DNA from: Bacillota bacterium | Lineage (GTDB): Bacteria; Bacillota; Limnochordia; Limnochordales; ZCTH02-B6 | Reading direction: 5' to 3' | NCBI GenBank assembly: GCA_003387805.1 | Contig: QGSR01000141.1 | Span: 1 to 5,492 of the forward strand | DNA length: 5,492 bases | Part shown: positions 1 to 5,492 of the stretch, one piece after another | Layout of the letters: the number at the start of each line of letters is the position of its first letter | How positions within the stretch are numbered: position 1 is the stretch's first letter | The notes under the pieces: model-generated | Told to the model about the DNA's origin: nothing | The model's database searches: none | What the model saw: the letters and a program-made list of their open reading frames with translations, nothing else | Made by a program: the position numbers and the translations under genes

Positions 1-2
1 GC

Positions 3-1391
3 GAAGGCATCATCGTGTACGAGCTGGGCGGCTGGCCGGCGCCTTTCGGCATCGTCATGGCGGTGGACCTTTTGTCGGCGCTGCTGATGCTGATGGGCGT
101 CGTTACCGCCGCGGCGTCGCTGTTTTTCGCCTTCCGCTCCATCGGGCCGCTGAAGGAGCGCTATTTCTTCTACTCGCTGATCATGTTTTTGGTGGCCTCG
201 GTCAACGGCGCGCTGATGACCGGCGACATCTTCAATCTGTACGTTTTCTTCGAGCTCATCCTGATTTCGTCGTATCTGCTCTTCACCCACGGGGGCCGGG
301 CCGGGCAGCTGAAGGAGTCGTTCAAGTTTCTCTTGATCAACTCGGTGTCGTCGGCGTTCCTGCTGCTGGCGATTGCCGGGCTGTACGCGCTGACGGGCAC
401 GCTGAACATGGCGGATCTGGCGGTGAAAGTGGCGCTGCTGCCCGACAAGCGCATCGTCGCGGCGGTGGGCATGGTGTTCGTCTTCGCCTTCGGCGTCAAA
501 GCCGCGCTGGTGCCGCTGTTTTTCTGGCTGCCCAGGACGTATGCGGAAGTGTCCACGGCCGCGGCCGCGCTGTCCGCGGGCGTGGGCACGAAAGTGGGCG
601 TGTACGCGCTGTACCGCATGTTCACCTTGATTTTCGTCCACCACGTGGATTACACGCACAAGGCGGTCCTAATGGTGCTGGCGGTGCTGACGATGGTCAT
701 CGGCGTGCTGGGGGCCATCGCGCAGATGGACTTCAAGCGGCTGCTGTCCTTTCACATCGTCAGCCAGATCGGCTACATGATTTTTGGTCTGGCCGTCATG
801 AGCGTCGCGGGCCTGGCCGGCGGGCTCATGCACATTATGTTCAACATGATTATCAAGCCTGCGCTGTTTCTCATCGCGGGTGCGACGGAAGAGGCCACCG
901 GCACCACCGACTTGCGCAAAATGAGCGGCGTCATTCACTACGCGCCCGCGCTGGCCTTTACGTTCCTGCTGGGCGGCCTGGGCCTGGCCGGCGTGCCGCC
1001 CATGAGCGGGTTTATCAGCAAAGTGACGCTGTTTCAGGCGGGCTTTGCGGGCGGACACTGGTGGGCTACGGGGGCCGCGGTGGTGGTCAGCTTCTTCACG
1101 CTGTTTTCCATGATCAAGATCTTTCGCTTGGTATACTGGGGGCCTAAAGACGGCCTGACGGAAGGGCAGCGCCGCACGCTGCCGGCGTGGCGCCGTTTCG
1201 CCGCCCCCGGAGCGGCGCTGGTGGCTTTCGGGCTCCTCATGGGCCTGGGCGGCGCGTACTTGGTGGACTACGCCGACGCCGCTGCCAGGTGGCTGATGAA
1301 TCCGGCCCTTTACATCGAGGGCGTGCTGGGCCCGGGCGCGGCCGACGTCCTCCTTCTCACCGAGACGGTGTCCGAGGTGATGCAGCCGTGA
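3..1391 (+). CDS. mrpD: Na+/H+ antiporter subunit MrpD, 5' end missing
   Basis: This is a proton-translocating subunit of the Mrp Na+/H+ antiporter in the cytoplasmic membrane, homologous to NuoL/M/N of complex I. The frame is open to the window edge (E-G-I-I precede the GTG at 15), so that GTG is not the real start. Numbering from position 15, hydrophobic helices fill about residues 12-417. The TM5 glutamate is E80 in FFELILISSYLL, and the TM7 lysine is K162 in GVKAALVPLFFWLP. Their 82-residue spacing equals that of E137 and K219, the key residues I recall for Bacillus pseudofirmus MrpD, so about 57 N-terminal residues lie upstream of position 15. Other conserved polar residues are K193 (GTKVGVYALYR), H247 (SFHIVSQIGYM), H273 and K281 (MHIMFNMIIKPALF) and K336 (SGFISK, TM12-like). 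The stop overlaps the mrpE start by 4 nt. MrpA is the closest alternative, but it is much longer and is not followed by mrpE. Confidence 0.95.
   Translation, partial: EGIIVYELGGWPAPFGIVMAVDLLSALLMLMGVVTAAASLFFAFRSIGPLKERYFFYSLIMFLVASVNGALMTGDIFNLYVFFELILISSYLLFTHGGRAGQLKESFKFLLINSVSSAFLLLAIAGLYALTGTLNMADLAVKVALLPDKRIVAAVGMVFVFAFGVKAALVPLFFWLPRTYAEVSTAAAALSAGVGTKVGVYALYRMFTLIFVHHVDYTHKAVLMVLAVLTMVIGVLGAIAQMDFKRLLSFHIVSQIGYMIFGLAVMSVAGLAGGLMHIMFNMIIKPALFLIAGATEEATGTTDLRKMSGVIHYAPALAFTFLLGGLGLAGVPPMSGFISKVTLFQAGFAGGHWWATGAAVVVSFFTLFSMIKIFRLVYWGPKDGLTEGQRRTLPAWRRFAAPGAALVAFGLLMGLGGAYLVDYADAAARWLMNPALYIEGVLGPGAADVLLLTETVSEVMQP
1374..1380 (+). promoter_or_regulatory. Shine-Dalgarno site of mrpE
   Basis: GAGGTGA lies inside the end of mrpD and matches the 16S anti-SD consensus closely. 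A 7-nt spacer separates it from the GTG at 1388. It fixes that GTG as the mrpE start and argues against the much longer upstream open frame. Confidence 0.75.
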
Positions 1392-1864
1392 TTACCCAGT
1401 TCGTCGTCACCCTCATCATCGCCGGCGTGTGGATGTTTCTGCAGGAGACGCCGGCGTGGGAAAACTTCGTCGTCGGCTTCGTCATCGGGCTGGTGGTCAT
1501 GCAGCTGGCGGTGCGGCGCCTGGACACGCCGTTTTGGCTGCACCGCGTGCTGGCCTTCGTCAAGCTGAGCTTCGTCTTCCTGGCGGAGGTGGTGCGCTCG
1601 GGCGTGCGGGTGTCGTACTTGATCCTGCACCCGAAACTGCCCATCAGCCCGGGCTTGGTGGCGGTGCCGCTGGACGTGACCAGTGACGAAGCCATCACCA
1701 TTTTCGCCGGCATGATCACGATGGCGCCGGGTTCCATTTCGGTGGAGCTGTCGCACGATCGCAAGTACTTGTTCGTGCACGCGCTGGAGGCGGGCGATCC
1801 GCACAAGGCGGCCGCGTTTTTCAAGAACGCCTTTGAACGCCACATCCTGGAGGTGTTCGAGTAG
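1388..1864 (+). CDS. mrpE: Na+/H+ antiporter subunit MrpE
   Basis: MrpE is a small membrane subunit needed for assembly and activity of the Mrp antiporter. The product is 158 residues, the usual family length. The N-terminal half is hydrophobic (about residues 4-19 and 26-41, then a segment near 53-68). Next comes the conserved SGVRVSYLILHP region (71-82), and then a soluble cytoplasmic-type C-terminal domain. The family motif TMAPGSISVEL occupies 111-121. Its Pro114 falls at the same position as the proline I recall as functionally important in Bacillus pseudofirmus MrpE. The GTG start is chosen because it overlaps the mrpD stop as GTGA, has a good SD 7 nt upstream, and gives the family length. 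The frame is open back to about 1187, but that part reads as a low-complexity shadow of mrpD. The next gene begins 2 nt after the stop. Confidence 0.95.
   Translation: MITQFVVTLIIAGVWMFLQETPAWENFVVGFVIGLVVMQLAVRRLDTPFWLHRVLAFVKLSFVFLAEVVRSGVRVSYLILHPKLPISPGLVAVPLDVTSDEAITIFAGMITMAPGSISVELSHDRKYLFVHALEAGDPHKAAAFFKNAFERHILEVFE
1849..1855 (+). promoter_or_regulatory. Shine-Dalgarno site of mrpF
   Basis: GGAGGTG sits inside the last codons of mrpE, 11 nt before the GTG at 1867. It supports that GTG as the mrpF start. With only 2 nt between the genes, ribosomes finishing mrpE could reinitiate here. Confidence 0.7.
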
Positions 1865-1866
1865 CC

Positions 1867-2148
1867 GTGGAACTGCTGCTGGACGTGGTCATCATCCTCA
1901 TGACGCTGTCGACGCTGGTGGTGGCCGCCCGCATTTTGCTGGGGCCGTCGTTGCCCGATCGGGTCGTGGCCGCGGACGGCGCGACGACCCACGTCATCGC
2001 GCTGAGCGTGCTGGTGGGCATGAAACTGAAGTCGACGACCATGTTCGACGTGGCCATCGCCTTGTCCATTTTGTCCTTTCTGACGGCCATCGTGGTGGGG
2101 AAGTACATGGAGAAGGGGCACATCATCGATGATATCGGCAATCGTTAG
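1867..2148 (+). CDS. mrpF: Na+/H+ antiporter subunit MrpF
   Basis: MrpF is a three-helix membrane subunit of the Mrp antiporter, 93 residues here and typical in length. Predicted helices are at about residues 4-22, 40-55 and 59-79. The family signature between helices 1 and 2 is intact: ARILLGPSLPDRVVAADGAT, with R22, G26-P27-S28, D31-R32 and D37. A conserved Asp (D61, in FDVAIALSILSF) opens the third helix. The GTG start is preceded by a GGAGGTG SD and follows the mrpE stop by 2 nt. The C-terminus (MEKGHIIDDIGNR) is encoded by DNA shared with the first 20 nt of mrpG. Motifs, size and position between mrpE and mrpG leave little doubt. Confidence 0.95.
   Translation: MELLLDVVIILMTLSTLVVAARILLGPSLPDRVVAADGATTHVIALSVLVGMKLKSTTMFDVAIALSILSFLTAIVVGKYMEKGHIIDDIGNR
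2109..2118 (+). promoter_or_regulatory. Shine-Dalgarno site of mrpG
   Basis: The purine run GGAGAAGGGG lies within mrpF, 10 nt before the ATG at 2129. It supports independent or reinitiating entry of ribosomes at a start codon located inside mrpF. Confidence 0.65.
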
Positions 2149-2560
2149 CATCTTCCTCATCATCGGCGTCATCTTGTCCATCGTGGCCGCGGTGGGCCTC
2201 CACCGGCTGAAAGACCCGTATACGCGCCTGCACGCGACGTCGGCCATCAACTCCTTCGGGCTCATTTCGATTTTGGTCGCGTCGGTGTTCTACTTCGTGG
2301 AGGAGTCGGCCGTCACCAGCCTGCGGCAGCTTCTGGCCGTCTTCTTCATCTTCATTACCGTGCCCGCGGGCACCCACATTTTGTCGCGCGCGGCCATCGT
2401 GCGGGACGTGCACGTGTGGAAGCCCGACGGGTCGGAGCTGCGGCAGCACGAGGTGGAAATCATCCAGACCATCAAGCGGCAGTCGGAGGAGCGCCGGGCC
2501 CATCGGCTGCGGGAGGAAGTGCAGGGGCGGGAGGGCCTGGACGGCGCGAAAAGGAGCTGA
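2129..2560 (+). CDS. mrpG: Na+/H+ antiporter subunit MrpG with extended charged C-terminus
   Basis: MrpG is the last small membrane subunit of the Mrp antiporter (PhaG/MnhG family). It has three predicted helices at about residues 3-23, 40-57 and 66-87. The family motifs are clear: GLHRLKDPYTRLHATSAINS (23-42) between helices 1 and 2, and FITVPAGTHILSRAA (75-89), where P79 and H83 are conserved positions. The product is 143 residues, roughly 20 longer than Bacillus subtilis MrpG (about 124 from memory). The excess is a hydrophilic tail (about 104-143) rich in E, R, K and Q, including RQSEERRAHRLREE, which looks helical and cytoplasmic. The ATG lies 20 nt inside mrpF in another frame, with a purine-rich SD 10 nt upstream, so its translation is probably coupled to mrpF. 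This gene ends the mrp set; an ABC transporter ATPase begins 6 nt later. Confidence 0.94.
   Translation: MISAIVSIFLIIGVILSIVAAVGLHRLKDPYTRLHATSAINSFGLISILVASVFYFVEESAVTSLRQLLAVFFIFITVPAGTHILSRAAIVRDVHVWKPDGSELRQHEVEIIQTIKRQSEERRAHRLREEVQGREGLDGAKRS
2551..2556 (+). promoter_or_regulatory. Shine-Dalgarno site of the ABC ATPase gene
   Basis: AAGGAG, in the last codons of mrpG, is followed by a 10-nt spacer to the GTG at 2567. It decides the start of the ATPase and shows that the switch from antiporter to ABC genes occurs without a separate leader region. Confidence 0.7.
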
Positions 2561-2566
2561 AGTCCC

Positions 2567-3310
2567 GTGAACGGGCGGGAAGTCATCGTCGAACTCGTTG
2601 ACGTGCACAAAGTGTATCCGCTGGGGGAGACGGAAGTCCACGCCGTGCGGGGCGTGTCCTTCCGCGTGGAGAAAGGGGACTTCATCTCCATCACCGGCCC
2701 TTCCGGCTCGGGCAAATCCACCATCCTGAACCTGATCGGCTGCATCGACAAGCCCACGTCCGGCGTGGTCAAAATCGCGGGCGTGGAGACCGGGACCCTC
2801 AACGACCGGCAGCTGACGGAGCTGCGGCAGAAAACGCTGGGCTTCATTTTTCAGTCCTTCAACCTCATCCCCGTGCTGGACGTGTACGAAAACGTGGAGT
2901 TTCCGCTTCTTCTGGGCAAAGAGCGGCCTGGCAAGCGCGAAACCGAGGAGTGGATCAACTTCCTGCTGGAGGCCACGGGGCTCGCGTCCCACCGCCGGCA
3001 CAAGCCCAGCGAGCTGTCGGGCGGGCAGAGGCAGCGGGTGGCCATCGCGCGGGCGCTGGCCACTAAGCCGAAAATCGTGCTGGCCGACGAACCGACGGCC
3101 AATCTGGACTCCAAAACGGGCAAAGCCATCATCGAGCTCATGAAGAAGCTCAACCAGGAGCTGGACACCACCTTCATCTTCTCGACCCATGACCCCGAGA
3201 TCGTGGCCGTCGCGGACCATGTCATCCGGCTGCAGGACGGGCGCATCGTCGAGGAGATCCGGTCGGGCCGCGACCGGGGCCCGGCGGCGAAGGCGGGCGC
3301 TCCGTCATGA
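2567..3310 (+). CDS. ABC transporter ATP-binding protein, MacB/LolD type
   Basis: This is a cytoplasmic ATPase that should power the two permeases encoded next to it. At 247 residues it is a single complete nucleotide-binding domain, the usual size for the LolD/FtsE/MacB-ATPase group. Visible motifs are: A-loop region VYPLGETEVHAV (16-27, Y17), Walker A GPSGSGKST (44-52), Q-loop glutamine Q96 (IFQSFNLIP), signature LSGGQRQR (150-157), Walker B IVLADEP (170-176, catalytic E175), D-loop NLDS (179-182) and the switch histidine H208 (STHD). All catalytic residues are present. The stretch TLGFIFQSFNLIPVLDVYENVEFPL is typical of ATPases paired with MacB/FtsX-fold permeases rather than with importers. 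The GTG start is supported by its SD and by alignment of the first beta strand (VELVDVHKVY). A tail from about 232 is low in conservation. The gene overlaps the next by 4 nt (ATGA). The substrate is unknown. Confidence 0.95.
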   Translation: MNGREVIVELVDVHKVYPLGETEVHAVRGVSFRVEKGDFISITGPSGSGKSTILNLIGCIDKPTSGVVKIAGVETGTLNDRQLTELRQKTLGFIFQSFNLIPVLDVYENVEFPLLLGKERPGKRETEEWINFLLEATGLASHRRHKPSELSGGQRQRVAIARALATKPKIVLADEPTANLDSKTGKAIIELMKKLNQELDTTFIFSTHDPEIVAVADHVIRLQDGRIVEEIRSGRDRGPAAKAGAPS

Positions 3311-4833
3311 GCGTCGCTCTAAAGATCGCCTTTCGCAACATTTTGCGGCACAAGACGAAAACGCTCATCGTGGGCGTGCTCATCGCCGTCGGCATCATGG
3401 TGCTCATCGTGGGCAACTCCCTGATGGACACCGCCGAGCGGGGCATCGCGCAGACGTACGTGGAAAGCTACACCGGGCATTTGCTCATCACCGGGCGGCA
3501 CCACGGCAATGTGACCATTATGGGCCTGGAAGGTCCCGACGCGATGGATGCGGTCATGCCCGTGGTGCCGTCGTTTGCGCAAGTGTTCGAGTACGTGGCG
3601 AACCATCCCCGGGTGGCCGCGGTGAACCCCCAGGCCACCGCGGGCGCGCTGGTGGACTACGAGCACCGGCGGGGCTTGACCCAGGCCTTCGGCATCGATC
3701 CGGAGTACTACCAGGACATGTTTCCGGACAACATCGAGATTTTGCGGGGGCGCATGCTGCTGCCCGGCGAGGAGGGCATCGTGCTCAACGAGCAGGTGGT
3801 GCGGCGCCTGGAGCGCACCGGCGAGGTGCGGGTGCAGCCCGGCGACCGCGTCATCCTGACGGGCATCAGCACCGCGGGCGGCGTGCGGGTGCGGGAGGTG
3901 CCGGTGCGGGGCGTGTTTCGCTTCCGGCACGGCAACCCGGCGGTGAACTTCGTGTCCCTTGTAGACATTACCAACGTCCGGGCGCTGGCCGGCATGAAGC
4001 TGCTGCAGGTGACGGAAGCCGAGCTGACGGAGCTGGAGGCCAGGCTGCTGGGCGGCGTGGACGAGGACGAGCTGTTCGGCGGCTTGGAGGACTCTCTGTT
4101 TTCCGATCTGTTTGCGGACGCGGACGTGTTCGGCGAAGGCGCGTGGCTGTTCGCGGACGTGCTGGACGAAGACGCGCTGCTGGCCGGCTTCGGCGCCCCG
4201 GAGGACGAGCCGGTGGAAGGGATCGGGGCGGTCTCGGCCGCGGCCCAGTCCGACGCCTGGCACTTTTTGCTGGTGAAGCTGGTGGACGGCGCGGACCCGA
4301 AGGCGGTGGCCGCCGAGCTGGAGCAGTGGCTGGCGGCCCACGGCATCGACGCGATGGTGTCGGACTGGCTGTCGGGCGCGGGCGCGGTGGCCAGTCTGGC
4401 CACGGGCACCAAGCTGGTCTTCAACATCGTGGTCGTCGTTATCGCGGTGGTGGCCGTCATTATTATCATGAACACGCTGGTCATCTCGGTGACCGAGCGG
4501 ACCACGGAGATCGGCACCATGCGGGCGCTGGGCGCGCAAAAGTCCTTCGTGCGGCGCATTATCGTCTGGGAGACGGTGATGACCGCGGGCCTTTTCGGGC
4601 TTGTCGGCGTCGCGGCGGGTCTTTTGGTGCTGCTGATTTTGAACTGGTCGGGCATCGAGGCGCCCAACGCCTTTTTTGAAGTGCTGTTCGGGGGCAAAGT
4701 GCTTCGGCCCGTGCCGTCGTTGCGCTCCATCGTTTCGTCGCTGGTCATCGTCCTCGCCATCGGCGTCGCGTCCAGCTTGTATCCGGTGTCCATCGCCCTG
4801 AGAACCGAGCCGGTCCAGGCTATGCAGGAGTGA
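3307..4833 (+). CDS. FtsX/MacB-like ABC transporter permease with acidic insert
   Basis: This is a membrane subunit partnering the preceding ATPase. The 508-residue product has the MacB/LolC-type layout. A cytoplasmic amphipathic start (LKIAFRNILRHKTKT) leads into TM1 (about 17-37). A large extracytoplasmic MacB periplasmic-core-like domain follows (about 40-365), then three helices (about 368-395, 421-447, 473-496) forming the FtsX domain. Between TM2 and TM3 is the cytoplasmic coupling segment SVTERTTEIGTMRALGA (394-410), a hallmark of this family. Core motifs include EILRGRMLLPGEEGIVLNEQ (144-163) and VQPGDRVILTG (176-186). Residues 237-304 are highly acidic (22 D/E, one basic residue) and look like an insertion in the extracytoplasmic domain. 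The ATG overlaps the ATPase stop; no convincing SD precedes it, so translation is probably coupled. Likely roles are export or extraction of a lipid-linked or peptide substrate, or mechanotransmission. The exact function cannot be told from sequence. Confidence 0.92.
   Translation: MSVALKIAFRNILRHKTKTLIVGVLIAVGIMVLIVGNSLMDTAERGIAQTYVESYTGHLLITGRHHGNVTIMGLEGPDAMDAVMPVVPSFAQVFEYVANHPRVAAVNPQATAGALVDYEHRRGLTQAFGIDPEYYQDMFPDNIEILRGRMLLPGEEGIVLNEQVVRRLERTGEVRVQPGDRVILTGISTAGGVRVREVPVRGVFRFRHGNPAVNFVSLVDITNVRALAGMKLLQVTEAELTELEARLLGGVDEDELFGGLEDSLFSDLFADADVFGEGAWLFADVLDEDALLAGFGAPEDEPVEGIGAVSAAAQSDAWHFLLVKLVDGADPKAVAAELEQWLAAHGIDAMVSDWLSGAGAVASLATGTKLVFNIVVVVIAVVAVIIIMNTLVISVTERTTEIGTMRALGAQKSFVRRIIVWETVMTAGLFGLVGVAAGLLVLLILNWSGIEAPNAFFEVLFGGKVLRPVPSLRSIVSSLVIVLAIGVASSLYPVSIALRTEPVQAMQE
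4015..4218 (+). other. Acidic low-complexity insert in the permease extracytoplasmic domain
   Basis: This segment encodes residues 237-304 of the first permease. It contains 22 Asp/Glu and a single Arg, mixed with Leu, Phe, Gly and Ala. Short motifs recur imperfectly: DEDELFGGL (252-260) and DEDALLAGF (287-295), and LFAD at 268-271 and 281-284. The two LFAD copies share nearly identical codons (4108-4119 and 4147-4158). It is flanked by ordinary MacB-like sequence, so it appears to be a lineage-specific extension. Function is unknown; metal or cation binding is only a possibility. Confidence 0.7.
4826..4830 (+). promoter_or_regulatory. Shine-Dalgarno site of the second permease gene
   Basis: AGGAG overlaps the final sense codons of the first permease (its stop follows directly) and lies 9 nt before the GTG at 4840. 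It supports that GTG as the start of the truncated last gene. Confidence 0.65.
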
Positions 4834-4839
4834 GCCCTC

Positions 4840-5492
4840 GTGTGGACCATTGTTCGCATCGCGTACAGAAACATCCGCCGACACGGCCGGCGGGCCGTTT
4901 TCCTGGCCGCGGCCGTGGCTTTCGGCGTCATGATGATTACGCTCCTGAACGCCTTCACCGCCGGCGCTATTGACAACATCAAGGGCAATCTGGCGTCCGT
5001 GGCCGGCGGGCACGTGTTCGTGGCCGGCAAGGAGCTGGTGGACGGCCGGCGGGAAGTGGATCGCATCGGCGACGACGAGGTGCTGCGGGCCGCGGCCGGA
5101 CGGGTGCAGGCGCCTGTTCAGTCGGTGCACCGCCGCTCGGCGGTGTTCGCGACGCTCATTTTCGGCTCGAAGACGACGCTGCAGAGCATCGAAGGCGTCG
5201 ACTTTGCCGACGAGACGGACTTCTCCAGCGGGCTGCAGGTGCTGGAGGGCCAGCGGGTGTTTGGCGCGGAGACGGACCCGCGCGCCTTGATTTTGCCCAA
5301 GTCCGCGGCGGAGCGGCTGGGCGTGCAGGTGGGCGAGACGGTGCTGGCGCGGCTGACGACGGTGACGGGGCAGCAAAACGTGGGCGAGTTCCGGGTGGCG
5401 GCGGGGGTGGGCGAACTGCTCACGGCGGGCTTCTCTGGGGCGTACGCGAGCCCGGAGGACGTGACCGGGCTCATACGGCGTGCGCCTGCGGG
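4840..5492 (+). CDS. Second FtsX/MacB-like ABC transporter permease, 3' end missing
   Basis: The frame runs from a GTG 6 nt after the preceding stop to the window edge without a stop. It gives 217 residues, roughly the first half of a permease. The N-terminus VWTIVRIAYRNIRRHGRRAV is the same cytoplasmic amphipathic start as in the preceding permease, followed by TM1 (about 18-38). Next comes an extracytoplasmic MacB-core-like region with SVAGGHVFVAGKE (53-65), QVLEGQRVFG and ERLGVQVGETVLARL. It aligns by eye with the first permease (IA-F/Y-RNI-RH near the start; GHLLITG against GHVFVAG after TM1), so the two are diverged tandem paralogs. A LolC/LolE-like heterodimer on one ATPase dimer is the obvious arrangement. 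The FtsX domain with TM2-4 should lie beyond the window. The start is supported by an AGGAG SD. Substrate unknown. Confidence 0.88.
   Translation, partial: MWTIVRIAYRNIRRHGRRAVFLAAAVAFGVMMITLLNAFTAGAIDNIKGNLASVAGGHVFVAGKELVDGRREVDRIGDDEVLRAAAGRVQAPVQSVHRRSAVFATLIFGSKTTLQSIEGVDFADETDFSSGLQVLEGQRVFGAETDPRALILPKSAAERLGVQVGETVLARLTTVTGQQNVGEFRVAAGVGELLTAGFSGAYASPEDVTGLIRRAPA

Noticed and set aside
15..17. GTG at 15 as the true start of mrpD
   Set aside because: The frame stays open to the window edge and the first helices of the family are missing, so the gene begins upstream.
555..575. Palindromic GC-rich run (gcggccgcg) near 560-570
   Set aside because: It falls in MrpD codons for an Ala-rich helix (TAAAAL) and is what repeated Ala codons look like in GC-rich DNA.
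1187..1387. Possible N-terminal extension of mrpE by about 67 codons
   Set aside because: The extension is Arg/Gly/Pro-rich and overlaps the conserved mrpD frame. The GTG at 1388 has an SD and gives the normal 158-residue protein.
2549..2566. A promoter or terminator between mrpG and the ATPase gene
   Set aside because: The gap between stop and start is only 6 nt. I see no stem-loop with a T-run and no recognisable -35/-10 pair. A promoter hidden inside mrpG cannot be excluded by eye.
2123..3220. A 365-codon minus-strand open frame opposite mrpG and the ATPase
   Set aside because: Same GC-rich antisense artefact. It covers a complete ABC ATPase on the plus strand and has no recognisable fold.
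3189..4679. A 496-codon plus-strand open frame overlapping permease 1 in another frame
   Set aside because: The translation is an Arg/Gly/Ala-rich shadow. The frame starting at 3307 encodes the conserved MacB/FtsX motifs.
3319..5376. A 685-codon open frame on the minus strand opposite both permeases
   Set aside because: Its product is a low-complexity mix of H, R, Q, A and G without domains or helices. Such frames arise opposite GC-rich genes with a strong third-position G/C bias, and the plus-strand products have clear family motifs.

Overview
The window is a single, tightly packed, plus-strand gene cluster from a GC-rich bacterium. Four of its six genes start with GTG, and strong Shine-Dalgarno (SD) sequences of the GGAGGTG type lie inside the upstream coding regions. 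The Mrp proteins have Bacillus-like lengths and motif positions. Together this suggests a high-GC member of the Bacillota (Symbiobacterium-, Limnochorda- or Thermaerobacter-like), but that placement is an inference from impression and could be wrong.

The left part (to 2560) is the distal half of an mrp operon. It holds the 5'-truncated mrpD, then mrpE, mrpF and mrpG, which encode subunits of the multisubunit Na+/H+ antiporter related to the membrane arm of complex I. mrpA, mrpB and mrpC are expected just upstream, outside the window. The conserved Glu and Lys residues of the MrpD proton path are present, so nothing suggests decay.

The right part (2567 to the window end) encodes a MacB/LolD-type ABC transporter: a complete ATPase, a complete FtsX/MacB-like permease, and a second paralogous permease cut by the window edge. 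The first permease carries an unusual, strongly acidic segment of about 68 residues in its large extracytoplasmic loop.

Every junction is an overlap of 4 or 20 nt or a gap of 2 or 6 nt. There is no room for a terminator or a conventional intergenic promoter anywhere, so all six genes are probably transcribed together and partly coupled in translation. The main point of interest is this direct continuation of an Mrp antiporter operon into a two-permease ABC exporter. Its substrate cannot be read from the sequence. No RNA genes, mobile elements, CRISPR arrays or long repeats were seen.
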